Assembly: GCA_014189435.1 (NCBI GenBank)
Contig: CP050293.1
Span: 749,001-813,000 of the forward strand
Source of the DNA: Mesorhizobium loti
Lineage (GTDB): Bacteria; Pseudomonadota; Alphaproteobacteria; Rhizobiales; Rhizobiaceae
DNA length: 64,000 nt
Direction of reading: 5' to 3'
The notes beneath the pieces were generated by a model that saw nothing but the letters and a program-made list of their open reading frames with translations, was not told the DNA's origin and did not search any database. Below, one piece after another: positions 1-7,711 of the stretch; positions within the stretch are counted from its first letter, which is position 1, and each line of letters starts with the position of its first letter. Made by a program: the position numbers and the translations under genes.

Positions 1-323
1 AGCACGCCCATGCGACGCAGCGACAAAGCGGTGTTCAGCGCGGTCTGGCCACCCATGGTCGGCAGCAGCGCGTCGGGTCGCTCCTTGGCGATGATCTTGG
101 CCACGACTTCAGGCGTGATCGGCTCGATATAGGTGGCGTCGGCCAGTTCCGGGTCGGTCATGATGGTGGCCGGGTTGGAATTGACCAGGATGACGCGAAA
201 ACCCTCTTCCTTCAGCGCCTTGCAGGCCTGGGTGCCGGAATAGTCGAACTCGCAGGCCTGACCGATGACGATGGGGCCGGCCCCGATGATCAGGATCGAC
301 TTGATGTCAGTGCGTCTTGGCAT
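1..323 (-). CDS. carB: Carbamoyl-phosphate synthase large subunit, N-terminal part (cut by window edge)
   Basis: The reverse strand from the ATG at 323 reads [20 protein letters not shown] followed by a [13 protein letters not shown] segment and a [21 protein letters not shown] segment, which is the highly conserved start of CarB (first ATP-grasp synthase half). About 107 residues are present; the rest of the roughly 1,100-residue protein lies to the left of the window. CarB makes carbamoyl phosphate from bicarbonate, ATP and the ammonia delivered by CarA, feeding arginine and pyrimidine synthesis in the cytoplasm. Its partner carA lies 17.6 kb away on the same strand, so the two subunits are not in one operon here. 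Identification is secure. Confidence 0.96.
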   Translation of the reverse strand, partial: MPRRTDIKSILIIGAGPIVIGQACEFDYSGTQACKALKEEGFRVILVNSNPATIMTDPELADATYIEPITPEVVAKIIAKERPDALLPTMGGQTALNTALSLRRMGV

Positions 324-354
324 GTCATAGGTCCGTTCGGCGGGCGGCTTGCAC

Positions 355-379
355 AAAAAACCGGGACGGGAAGACCCGG
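355..379 (-). terminator. Rho-independent terminator-like hairpin in the carB leader
   Basis: On the minus strand a short GC stem (CCGGG ... CCCGG, 361-379) is followed directly by six T residues (355-360). It lies 32 bases upstream of the carB ATG. It either ends transcription from the upstream SH3 gene or acts as an attenuator in the carB leader; the sequence alone does not decide. No competing antiterminator was resolved by eye. Confidence 0.5.
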
Positions 380-467
380 CCGGTTGTGCTCGCGATTCTG
401 GTATCAGGCTAGGAGGGCCTTATAGGGAAGAGTTTTGACTGATGTAACCCCGAAAATGAGGGATTAA

Positions 468-515
468 GCAGTAGGGCAGTAGGGCAGTAGGGCAGTAGGG
501 CAGTAGGGCAGTAGG
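468..515. repeat. Six tandem copies of an 8-bp unit (GCAGTAGG)
   Basis: GCAGTAGG is repeated six times without interruption. About 25 bases further on (541-556) two copies of the unit occur in the opposite orientation, ending at the stop codon of the SH3 gene. The two blocks can pair into a hairpin of about 16 bp. Located between carB and the SH3 gene. Confidence 0.9.
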
Positions 516-554
516 GGGAGACACTCCAGGCAATTCACATACTGCCCTACTGCC

Positions 555-1451
555 CTAGTCCCCGAACGCAACGGCATCCGTGATTTCGAAACGCTCGGCC
601 TCGCCGACGCGGATCATGTTGAGGCTGCCTTCCCGAGTGAAGCGGAAATTGCCGTCCGCATCCGAGCTGGCCGGCTGGCCGCCGTGGAAGGAAATGACGC
701 GCGTGCCGCCATCGGGCCAGGTCACAGTGACGTCCACATTGTCGCTGTCCTTGCGGGCGACGCTGATCACGCAATGCGTCATCGGCTCGCCGACATAGCG
801 GGCGCAGGGAATCTCGCCGGCGTCGGGCGCAGAAGCGGGCGCGGCGTCAGTCGCCGCCAGCGCCAGGCGGTAGGCATCCTGCACGGCGGCGCGGCCGATT
901 TCGGTGGCGGATTTCGGCGTGCTTTCGGTTGCCTGATCGCCGCCGCCAAGCCGGGCCGTCAGGTCGGGCGGCGATGCGACTGGCGCCTGGCTCGGAGTAT
1001 CCGCGCCAGCTGAGCCGGTTGTCTGGGACTGATCCGTCGCCGATGCCTGCTCGGTCTCGCTACCCGTGGAGGCCACCACCGGTGCATCGGCCGGTTTTGT
1101 CTCGCCTTCGACATAGGGCGCCGGATTGAGGGGGATGAGGTAGCGCGCCGGCGCCCATCCGCTCAGCTTCTCCTTGCCCGTGCTCTCGACCTTGCACCAT
1201 TTGTAGCCATTGACGTCATTGCAGCCGAGATTGGTGACCCTGTCGCCGCCGGTCAGCCGCGCCTCGACCTTGGCGATCGGCGATGCGGTGGTGCGGATTT
1301 TGAGAAGATCGTCCGGCGCCAGGCCGGTCACGATGGAAATGACGAGATCCGGCGCTTCTTCGGCTGTGGCAAAAGCAGGCCACGCCGCCATCAGCAGTGG
1401 AGCGGCAATCAGCGCATGCAGGGTTGTTCGGAGCGTAACTGTGCGCCTCAT
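555..1451 (-). CDS. Secreted SH3-domain protein
   Basis: 298 residues. An N-terminal signal peptide (basic start, hydrophobic run LHALIAAPLLMAAWPAFA) is followed at about residues 35-108 by a bacterial SH3-like fold with the signature pattern of SH3_3 domains (LKIRTTASPIAKVEARLTGG, then NGYKWCKV and GWAPARYLI). A Thr/Ser/Ala/Pro-rich linker (about 110-200) leads to a C-terminal module with two cysteines (IPCARY, MTHCVISV) and a beta-rich pattern ending near the C terminus. It is probably periplasmic; bacterial SH3 domains commonly bind peptidoglycan or partner proteins, but the target is unknown. It precedes carB on the same strand with 230 bases between them, which contain the tandem repeat and a terminator-like hairpin. 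Confidence 0.75.
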   Translation of the reverse strand: MRRTVTLRTTLHALIAAPLLMAAWPAFATAEEAPDLVISIVTGLAPDDLLKIRTTASPIAKVEARLTGGDRVTNLGCNDVNGYKWCKVESTGKEKLSGWAPARYLIPLNPAPYVEGETKPADAPVVASTGSETEQASATDQSQTTGSAGADTPSQAPVASPPDLTARLGGGDQATESTPKSATEIGRAAVQDAYRLALAATDAAPASAPDAGEIPCARYVGEPMTHCVISVARKDSDNVDVTVTWPDGGTRVISFHGGQPASSDADGNFRFTREGSLNMIRVGEAERFEITDAVAFGD

Positions 1452-1618
1452 CGTTTGGCTGTGCGCTGATACCTAGAGACACCACGCAGCGGTGGATCGA
1501 GCCCGCCGCATGCCCGGCCGGTTTTATAAGGGACGACGCGTCGCCATGTAAGCCCGAAAATTCGACCGCCGTTTCGGCTGTGTGAGCCCAGCCCGTGAGC
1601 CAGTTCAGCTAGGCGGCA

Positions 1619-1663
1619 TGAACGCAAGTGCGTTCAGCCTCGACATGAACGCACTTGCGTTCA
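1619..1663. promoter_or_regulatory. Two 18-bp palindromes, candidate regulator-binding sites
   Basis: TGAACGCAAGTGCGTTCA (1619-1636) and TGAACGCACTTGCGTTCA (1646-1663) are each near-perfect dyads (8-bp arms, 2-bp centre) and are exact reverse complements of each other, spaced 27 bp start to start. The form resembles operators of TetR-type dimers. They lie upstream of the SH3 gene (start 1451), and the second overlaps the stop codon of the phosphoesterase gene. Confidence 0.7.
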
Positions 1664-2419
1664 GTCGGGCATAAATCCAGTCCTGAGCGCGTGAGCCCAT
1701 TCCGGTCGGCCCGCCTGTTCGGCCTGGCGCGCCGCTGCCTCATGGTCGTAGTCGACGGCGATGGCCTCGAAGCGGTCGGGCTGACCGGCGCTACCCAAGG
1801 TGACGATGCCGTAGCGTGCATGCGGCGAGCCCTGCTCAGAGACATGCGCCGGCGGCGTCGAATCGTCATAGGCGGGGCAACCGATGCTGCCCGGGTTGAA
1901 GATGACGGGACCATCGGGGAGGCGGATCAGTTCCGCGCGGTGGCTGTGGCCGCACAGCGCGATGCGGCAGGCGGGGTCGAGCGCTTTCAGCCGGCGCCGG
2001 ATCGCCGCCAGCGGCGCGCGCACCAACTGGCCATTGGCGACCGTGTCGGCGAGATATTTCTCGTCGTGGTCGGGGCGGGCGTGGAAGGCGATGATGCCGG
2101 GCGCGATCTCCAGTGTCAGCGGCTGGGCGAAAAGCACCTGGCGCTGTGCCTCGGTCAACCGCTCCTGCGCATAGACATCGGAAGCCCACATGGTCTCGTC
2201 GGCCGGGTCGGCGGCGACGCGGCGGTCGTGGTTGCCGCGCACCGTCGGCAGGTTGAGCGCCTGCAGCCGTTCAAACGTTTCGCGCGGCCATAGCGGGCCG
2301 GAAACGCTGTCGCCGAGATTGACGGTCAGGTCGGCGCCGCCGCGCTGTCGCAGATCCTCCAGCACGGCGTCGAGCGCCAGGACGTTGCCGTGGATATCGG
2401 CGAGGACGGCGATGCGCAT
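1661..2419 (-). CDS. Calcineurin-like metallophosphoesterase (YfcE/MJ0936-type)
   Basis: 252 residues from the ATG at 2419. Metal-binding motifs occur in order: DIHGN (about residue 9), GDSVSGP, GNHDRR, a later His in FHARPDHD, and GHSH near residue 168. These are the five blocks of the calcineurin-like fold that bind a dinuclear metal centre. Small proteins of this family hydrolyse phosphodiesters or phosphomonoesters in the cytoplasm; the substrate cannot be inferred. An upstream in-frame extension to 2482 runs into a repeat element and was rejected; MRIAVLADIHGN is the natural start, with AGGAG upstream. The stop codon overlaps the second 18-bp palindrome. Confidence 0.85.
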   Translation of the reverse strand: MRIAVLADIHGNVLALDAVLEDLRQRGGADLTVNLGDSVSGPLWPRETFERLQALNLPTVRGNHDRRVAADPADETMWASDVYAQERLTEAQRQVLFAQPLTLEIAPGIIAFHARPDHDEKYLADTVANGQLVRAPLAAIRRRLKALDPACRIALCGHSHRAELIRLPDGPVIFNPGSIGCPAYDDSTPPAHVSEQGSPHARYGIVTLGSAGQPDRFEAIAVDYDHEAAARQAEQAGRPEWAHALRTGFMPD

Positions 2420-2454
2420 AAGGGGGAGGCTCCTGTGTGACGCCGCTTTTTCTC

Positions 2455-2490
2455 CCCACATCCGTGGGGGCGAGGAACCCAAGTCCTTCG
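2455..2490. repeat. Short copy of the GGTTCCTCGCCCC intergenic element
   Basis: A CCCCAC-N-GTGGGGGCGAGGAACCC block lies between the phosphoesterase and the ArsR gene. The same GGTTCCTCGCCC core recurs, in either orientation, at 5930-5950, 7531-7560 and 7685-7705, always in intergenic DNA. Confidence 0.6.
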
Positions 2491-2493
2491 AGC

Positions 2494-2850
2494 TCAGGCG
2501 TGGATTTCGATATCGTGGCCGCCGACCGCCGGCAGTGCGGGATCGTCGCCTGCGGCGGCGATGACGCTGTCGAGCAGGCCGGGGAAGCGGGCGTCGAGGT
2601 CGGCGCGGCGCAGCGTGATCATGCGGTTGGTGCCGACCACTTCGGCGCGGGTGACGCCGGCCTCGCGCAGTTTGGCCAGGTGGTAGCTCAGATTGGTCTT
2701 GGAGCCGAGATCGAGGAACTGGCTGCAGTTCAGCGGCACGCCTTGCTTGCTGGCGAGATAGCGCACGATGGCGAGCCGGGTCGGGTCGCCGAGCACGCCG
2801 AGCACGATGGGCAGGCTGATCTGGTCCGTATTGGGGTGTGGCAAGGTCAT
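2494..2850 (-). CDS. ArsR-family winged-helix regulator
   Basis: 118 residues. The N-terminal half fits an ArsR winged helix-turn-helix: LGVLGDPTRLAIVRYLA, then a recognition segment (residues about 48-66, KTNLSYHLAKLREAGVT). The C-terminal tail has no obvious clustered Cys/His metal site; there is a single Cys (NCSQF) and a late His pair, so sensing is unknown. It is divergent from the MFS gene at 3059 with about 200 bases between them, which suggests it represses that transporter. Confidence 0.85.
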   Translation of the reverse strand: MTLPHPNTDQISLPIVLGVLGDPTRLAIVRYLASKQGVPLNCSQFLDLGSKTNLSYHLAKLREAGVTRAEVVGTNRMITLRRADLDARFPGLLDSVIAAAGDDPALPAVGGHDIEIHA

Positions 2851-3025
2851 GGCTCGAAACTAAGCACAGTCGGGGCCGATTTCAACGCATGCGTCCTTCT
2901 GTGCCCGTACATGCTGTTTCTCCGCTTCGCGACCCTGCCGACCAACCGTGCTGACACAGGGCTGTCAGGAGGGTTCAGCTATTTTCCCCTGGCTTCATTG
3001 ACATCATGCCCTGTTATGTCCAATT

Positions 3026-3043
3026 GTTCAATAACTTTTGAAC
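3026..3043. promoter_or_regulatory. Dyad upstream of the MFS gene, candidate ArsR operator
   Basis: GTTCAA-TAACTT-TTGAAC is a perfect 6-bp inverted repeat with a 6-bp centre, 16 bases before the MFS start and within the divergent ArsR/MFS promoter region. Assignment to the neighbouring ArsR protein is inference from position. Confidence 0.45.
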
Positions 3044-3058
3044 TAAGGACACCGCCCC

Positions 3059-4237
3059 ATGGACAAGCGCCTCTTCTGGCTTGCGCTCGGATCGTTCACG
3101 ATCTCGACCGAAGGCTTCGTCATCTCCAGCCTTCTGCCTGACATTGCGGCCGACGCCGGCATCTCCATTCCGCTGGCCGGCACGCTGATCACCGCCTTCG
3201 CGCTCGCCTATGCGGTCGGCACGCCGATCCTGGCGACGCTGACCGGCGAATGGGACCGGCGCCGCGTCATCCTGTGGACGCTGGTGTTCTTCGTGCTCGG
3301 CAACATCGCCGCCGCCTTGAGTTCCTCCTTCGAGCTGCTGTTGATCGCGCGCATCGTCATGGCGCTGTCGTCGGGCCTGTTCGCGGCAACCGCGCAGGGA
3401 ACCGCGGTGGCGCTGGTCGATGACCATCACCGGGCGCGCGCCATCGCCGTCGTCGTCGGTGGCACCACGGTGGCCGTTGCCGTCGGCGCGCCGCTCGGCG
3501 CCCTTGTCGCGGCCTTCGCCGGCTGGCGCGGCACCTTCTATGCCATCGCCGGCCTCGGCGCGCTTGCCGGCGCGATCCTGTGGTACCGGCTGCCGCGCGG
3601 CATCGTCGGCACCAAGCTGCCGCTGAAGCGCAGGCTGGCGGCTGCGATGCGTCCCGGCGTGATGCCGATCCTTGTGACGACATTGCTGGCGCTGACCGGC
3701 GCCTTCACCGTCTTTGCCTATGTCGCGCCGCTGGCCATCGAGGGCGGCGGGCTCTCCCAGATCGCGCTGCCCGGCATGCTGCTCGCCTTCGGCGTCGGCG
3801 CCGTCATCGGCAACATTGCAGGCGGGCAGGCCGCCGACCGTTTCGGCGCAACCCGCACCGTCGGCTGGTCGCTGGCGCTGAGCGCCGCCATGCTGGTGAT
3901 GCTGTCGGTCATTCCGACCTTCCTGCCGCCGCATATTGCCGGGCCGGCGCTGATGGCGATGATGGTGCCGTGGGGCATCGTCGGCTGGGCGTTCCCGCCG
4001 GCGCAGGCCAGCCGCATCATCAAGCTGGCGCCCGACGCGGCCCCGATCGTGCTGTCGCTCAACGGTTCGGCGCTCTATCTGGGCGTCGCGCTGGGGGCCG
4101 TGGTCGGCGGTGCGGTGCTGCGCTACGGCGCGCCGGCCGATCTCGGCCTGATCGCCGCGGCCTTCCCGATCATCGGGCTCGGCATCGTGCTGGCTGGTCG
4201 CTGGGCGGCCCGGCCGGTTGCGATGCCGGCCGAATAA
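3059..4237 (+). CDS. MFS transporter, DHA1 (AraJ/YdhP-like) type
   Basis: 392 residues with about 12 hydrophobic segments. The DHA1 signature appears at the N terminus (FTISTEGFVISSLLPDIA, residues about 13-30) and after TM2 (TLTGEWDRRRV, the motif A loop). The arrangement matches small-molecule/H+ antiporters of the inner membrane. The substrate is unknown. It is divergent from the ArsR gene, and the start has an AAGGA-type ribosome binding site. The closest functional guess is drug or nucleoside efflux, but sequence alone does not separate these. Confidence 0.85.
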   Translation: MDKRLFWLALGSFTISTEGFVISSLLPDIAADAGISIPLAGTLITAFALAYAVGTPILATLTGEWDRRRVILWTLVFFVLGNIAAALSSSFELLLIARIVMALSSGLFAATAQGTAVALVDDHHRARAIAVVVGGTTVAVAVGAPLGALVAAFAGWRGTFYAIAGLGALAGAILWYRLPRGIVGTKLPLKRRLAAAMRPGVMPILVTTLLALTGAFTVFAYVAPLAIEGGGLSQIALPGMLLAFGVGAVIGNIAGGQAADRFGATRTVGWSLALSAAMLVMLSVIPTFLPPHIAGPALMAMMVPWGIVGWAFPPAQASRIIKLAPDAAPIVLSLNGSALYLGVALGAVVGGAVLRYGAPADLGLIAAAFPIIGLGIVLAGRWAARPVAMPAE

Positions 4238-4261
4238 CCTCTTTGAAAGCCGTCGGCTGTC

Positions 4262-4717
4262 TCAGGCGGCCGGCGGCAGATCAAAATCCAGCGCGGCAAT
4301 GTCATCCAGCGTCGCGCGCAGCCTCTCCGCCTTGTCCTTGCCGACCACATCCTCGAAACGCTGCTGGGCGATTTGCCACAGCTTCATCGCCTGATCGAGC
4401 TTGACCAGGCCCTGCGGCGTCAGCCGCACGCGCTTGATGCGGCGGTCGCCCGGATCGGCGAAGGTCTCGACATAGCCGTCGCGGATCAGCGGCTTCAACG
4501 TATGGCCGAGCGCCGACAGGTCCATGATCAGCGATTCGGCAATGGCGCCCATCGCCGGTTCGTTGCCGATATGGATCTGGTAGAGCAGGCCCTGCTGCGT
4601 GGCCTTCAGGCCCGAAGGAGCCACCACATCGTCATAGAACTGGCCGAGCTTGCGCGCGACACGACGCAGCGCGGCGTTGTTGCACAGGGTGAGGCCGGGC
4701 AGGGTGTCCTTCGACAT
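4262..4717 (-). CDS. MarR-family regulator
   Basis: 151 residues. The winged helix is visible in the middle: TQQGLLYQIH (helix 2), MGAIAESLIMDLSALGHTLKPL (recognition region) and a wing DPGDRRIKRVRLTPQG containing the DxRxxR-type motif of MarR proteins. It is convergent with the MFS gene and divergent from the SDR gene at 4936; a strong palindrome pair lies between it and the SDR. It probably represses itself and the SDR. Confidence 0.88.
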   Translation of the reverse strand: MSKDTLPGLTLCNNAALRRVARKLGQFYDDVVAPSGLKATQQGLLYQIHIGNEPAMGAIAESLIMDLSALGHTLKPLIRDGYVETFADPGDRRIKRVRLTPQGLVKLDQAMKLWQIAQQRFEDVVGKDKAERLRATLDDIAALDFDLPPAA

Positions 4718-4793
4718 GATTGGTCCTTGGCGCCGGCGAACGATACCCGGCCGCTGCCTCTCAAATAATCCTCGTTGCGATCATTGACAAGAT

Positions 4794-4836
4794 GGTGGCA
4801 TATGCCTACTTCACAAAATAGTGGTATATGCCACTA
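4794..4836. promoter_or_regulatory. Paired MarR-type operators
   Basis: TAGTGGTATATGCCACTA (4819-4836) is an almost perfect 18-bp palindrome. A second related site, GGTGGCATATGCC (4794-4806), lies 25 bp away. Both sit between the marR-like gene and the SDR gene, the classical place and form for MarR binding. Confidence 0.75.
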
Positions 4837-4935
4837 AATAAAATCAGGTGGCTTTGCCGGCATGGCGAGGGTGATTGCCCACGGGCCGGCGGCCAGGTCG
4901 AAACGAAGCAAATCAGTCGAAGAAGGAACAAGACA

Positions 4936-5730
4936 ATGAGTGGACAGAGCAACAAGGGCACGGCGGTCGTCACCGGTGCTTCGGCAGGCATCGGCGCGGT
5001 CTATGCGGACCGGCTGGCAGGGCAGGGCTACGATCTGGTGCTGGTGGCGCGGCGCGCCGACCGGCTGGAGGAACTGGCCGAGAAGCTGCGTTACGCCTAC
5101 GGCCGCAAGGTCAGCGTGATCAGCGCCGATCTCGCCGACGACAATGACGTGCGCCGCGTCGAACAGGCTGTAACAGCCGACGACAGCGTGACGCTGCTGG
5201 TCAACAATGCCGGCATTGGCGGTGCGCAGGTGGTGGCGACGGCCGACGCCGATGCGGCCGAGCGCATGATCAAGGTCAATGTCATCGCCTTGACGCGCCT
5301 GACCCGCGCCGTGCTGCCGGGGTTCTTGGCGCGCAACCGCGGCGCCGTCGTCAACATCGCCTCGGTGCTTGCCTTCGACACCTCGTTCGGCGGCATCTAC
5401 AGCGGCACCAAGGCCTATGTCGTCAACTTCACCGAGGCCCTGCAGCGCGAGGTCGCGGGTACCGAGGTGAAGGCCCAAGTGGTGCTGCCCGGCGCGACCC
5501 GGACCGATTTCTGGGAAATTGCCGGCAGCGATATCGACAATCTTCCGAAGGAGATCATCATGACAGCCGACGATCTGGTCGATGCCGCCCTTGTCGGCCT
5601 GGCCAAGGGCGAAACCGTCACCGTGCCGGGACTTGCCGACGCCGCCAAGCTGGATACTTTCCTCGGCGCCCGGCAGGCCTTCTACGGCAGCCTGCACGCC
5701 GACAAGCCGGCGGCACGCTACGCGGCTTGA
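4936..5730 (+). CDS. Short-chain dehydrogenase/reductase
   Basis: 264 residues. The Rossmann nucleotide-binding motif TGASAGIG lies at residues 13-20, NNAGIGG in the middle, and the catalytic Ser (NIASVLAF) and YxxxK (YSGTKAY) follow in the expected order, so all elements of a classical NAD(P)-dependent SDR are present. Start chosen at 4936 because AGAAGGAA precedes it; the longer reading from 4828 would begin inside the operator. The substrate is unknown. Probably controlled by the divergent MarR. Confidence 0.88.
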   Translation: MSGQSNKGTAVVTGASAGIGAVYADRLAGQGYDLVLVARRADRLEELAEKLRYAYGRKVSVISADLADDNDVRRVEQAVTADDSVTLLVNNAGIGGAQVVATADADAAERMIKVNVIALTRLTRAVLPGFLARNRGAVVNIASVLAFDTSFGGIYSGTKAYVVNFTEALQREVAGTEVKAQVVLPGATRTDFWEIAGSDIDNLPKEIIMTADDLVDAALVGLAKGETVTVPGLADAAKLDTFLGARQAFYGSLHADKPAARYAA

Positions 5731-5753
5731 GCTGGCAAGGCTGGTTCGCTTTG

Positions 5754-5935
5754 CGAACCAGGACCCCCACCCCGCTCCGCTTCGCGGATCGACCCTCCCC
5801 ACAAGGGGGAGGGTGAGGGCTGCGCCACGCCTTTTGAGGCGTGGAAAGGCACGGCTCCCCACCTCCCCCTTGTGGGGAGGTCGGACCGAAGGTCCGGGTG
5901 GGGTACTGCGCAGACCTTGCAGTACTTAGGTTCCT
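5754..5935. repeat. Mosaic intergenic inverted repeat (REP/RIME-like)
   Basis: Two 19-bp arms, CCTCCCCACAAGGGGGAGG (5794-5812) and its inverted copy (5862-5880), flank an internal hairpin (CCACGCC-TTTTGA-GGCGTGG, 5825-5844). The element fills the gap between convergent SDR and LysE genes. Similar elements are at 7535-7705 and 36527-36711. Confidence 0.75.
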
Positions 5936-5952
5936 CGCCCCATTCCGTGGGC

Positions 5953-6552
5953 TTACGCCGACCGCCACATCGGAATGATCGAGGCGGCCAGCACCAGTGC
6001 CAGCACGATGTTGAGCGCGCGCCATTGCCACTCGGTCTTGAGCAGCCGGGCCAGCAGCATGCCGGCCACGCACCACAGCGACAGCGAGGCGGCGGCCGCG
6101 AGGCCGAAGGTGGCGCCGAGCAGCAGCGCGAGCTGCATCGGCCCGCTGGCGAGCGCCGCGAACGAGGCCGCGGCGCCCAGTCCCATCGCCCAGCCCTTCG
6201 GGTTCATCCATTGAATGCCGGCGCCGCCGAGAAAGCTGTTCGGCCTGGCCATGGTCACATCCAGATTGGGCGGTCCGCTGCGACCGATCTTGATCGCCAG
6301 CCAGACGAGATAGAGCGAGCCGGCGATCTTCATCGCCAGCTGCAGCGAGGGCACGGCGAGCAGCAGGCCGGCGAGCCCGGCCGCGGCGGCGCCCGTGACC
6401 GTGGCGAGGCCGGCGGCGCTGCCGACCAGCAAAGGCACGGAACGGCGAAAGCCGAACTGCGCGCCGGACGCGGTCGACAGGGTCGTGGCGATGCCGGGCG
6501 TGGTGGTGGCAACGATGGCAAAGAGGATGAGCGGGATGATGGGCTCAAGCAT
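5953..6552 (-). CDS. LysE-family exporter
   Basis: 199 residues, about 6 hydrophobic helices. Family marks include the N-terminal TTPGIATTLSTASGAQFG segment, SLYLVWLAIKIG, and the NPKGW motif (IQWMNPKGWAMG). Such proteins export amino acids or related metabolites across the inner membrane. Start set at 6552 (MLEPIIPLILF) since upstream residues are not hydrophobic. It is divergent from a LysR gene 98 bases away, a standard regulator/exporter arrangement (as in lysG/lysE), so that LysR is the likely activator. Confidence 0.85.
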   Translation of the reverse strand: MLEPIIPLILFAIVATTTPGIATTLSTASGAQFGFRRSVPLLVGSAAGLATVTGAAAAGLAGLLLAVPSLQLAMKIAGSLYLVWLAIKIGRSGPPNLDVTMARPNSFLGGAGIQWMNPKGWAMGLGAAASFAALASGPMQLALLLGATFGLAAAASLSLWCVAGMLLARLLKTEWQWRALNIVLALVLAASIIPMWRSA

Positions 6553-6650
6553 GCGGCGTCCTCTGTGGGAGGGCTGCCATCGTAGCCGCGCACGAACTTC
6601 AGTAAATGCAATGTTTGCTATGGTCAGCATTAGGAAGCATAATGCCAGCC

Positions 6651-7520
6651 ATGATCCGAAATCTCGACATGGCGCTGATCCGCACCTTCGTGACCGTTGC
6701 CGACAAGGCCAGCATGACGGCGGCGGCCAATGCGCTGCACCTGACGCAGGGCGCCGTCAGCCAGCAGGTCAAGCGGCTGGAGGAGGCGTTCGGCTCCAGC
6801 CTGTTCGAGCGTGACCGGCGCGGCTTGCGGCTGACGCGTGCCGGCGAGCGGCTGTTCGGCAAAGGCAAGCGGCTGCTCAGCCTCAATGACGAGATCTGGG
6901 CTGAGATGGCGGGTATGCCGATGGCCGGCCAGGTGCGGCTCGGCGTGCCCTACGACCTTGTCGGCACTTTGCTGGCGCCGGTGCTGAAAACCTATGCCGA
7001 GACCTATCCGCAGGTCGAGATATCGCTGGTCTGCGCCTCGTCGCCGGAGCTGACGGCTGCCCTTGCGGCCGGGACCATCGACCTTGCGGTGATCGAGGAG
7101 CGCGTCGGCCCGTCGGCTGGTGAATGCCTTGCCATCGACCGGCTGGTCTGGGTCGGCGCCAAGGGCGGCGTTGCCCGCGCCAAGCGGCCGCTGCCGGTGT
7201 CGATCGTCGCCGACACCTGCGCCTTCCGCCCGGCGGTGCTGGCGGCGCTCAGCGAGCATGGGCTGGAGTGGCGCACCGTGTTCGAAAACGGCAACATCGA
7301 CGCGACGACGGCGACGGTGCGTTCCGACCTCGCGGTCACCACCTGGCTGGCCTCCACGGTGCCGGCCGATCTCGACATATTGCAATCGGAGTCCGGCCTG
7401 CCGCCACTGCCGAACTTTGCCATCAACCTGCATCTGCCAAGGCATGGAGTCGGCCCGGCCGCGCAGGAATTCGCGCGGCATATCCGCGACGGGCTGGCGC
7501 GGCGGCCGGTGGCTGCTTGA
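6651..7520 (+). CDS. LysR-family regulator beside the LysE exporter
   Basis: 289 residues. The N-terminal HTH reads ALIRTFVTVADKASMTAAAN followed by LTQGAVSQQVKRLEEAFG, typical of LysR; the remainder is the periplasmic-binding-protein-like effector domain. Start chosen at 6651 (MIRNLDMALI), 98 bases from the divergent lysE-type gene. By analogy with other LysR/LysE pairs it likely activates the exporter in response to the exported compound. The effector is unknown. Confidence 0.85.
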   Translation: MIRNLDMALIRTFVTVADKASMTAAANALHLTQGAVSQQVKRLEEAFGSSLFERDRRGLRLTRAGERLFGKGKRLLSLNDEIWAEMAGMPMAGQVRLGVPYDLVGTLLAPVLKTYAETYPQVEISLVCASSPELTAALAAGTIDLAVIEERVGPSAGECLAIDRLVWVGAKGGVARAKRPLPVSIVADTCAFRPAVLAALSEHGLEWRTVFENGNIDATTATVRSDLAVTTWLASTVPADLDILQSESGLPPLPNFAINLHLPRHGVGPAAQEFARHIRDGLARRPVAA

Positions 7521-7530
7521 AGGTCTCAGA

Positions 7531-7705
7531 ACTTGGGTTCCTCGCCCCCACGAATGTGGGCGAGAGGTGGCTCGGCGAAGCCGAGACGGAGAGGGGGATT
7601 GGCGCGACGGCGACCAAATTCTACAGGGCATCCGCCCTACGACAGCCCCCTCTCCGTCCGCTTCGCGGCCACCTCTCCCCCGCTCTGGCGGGGGCGAGGA
7701 ACCAG
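7531..7705. repeat. Mosaic intergenic inverted repeat
   Basis: Left part CTCGCCCCCACGAATGTGGG and a following AGAGGTGG-CGAAGCCGAGACGGAGAGGGGG block are repeated in inverted orientation at 7648-7700 (CCCCCTCTCCGTC, GCGGCCACCTCTCCCCC, GGGGGCGAGGAACC). The whole element forms a large stem-loop between convergent genes and carries the GGTTCCTCGCCC core at both ends. Confidence 0.75.
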
Positions 7706-7711
7706 GTCCTG

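Noticed and set aside
468..515. 8-bp tandem repeat as CRISPR or origin iterons
   Set aside because: Too short, no spacers, no rep gene or DnaA-box cluster in the neighbourhood.
5754..5935. Insertion sequence
   Set aside because: Inverted arms are present, but there is no transposase frame and no recognisable target duplication.
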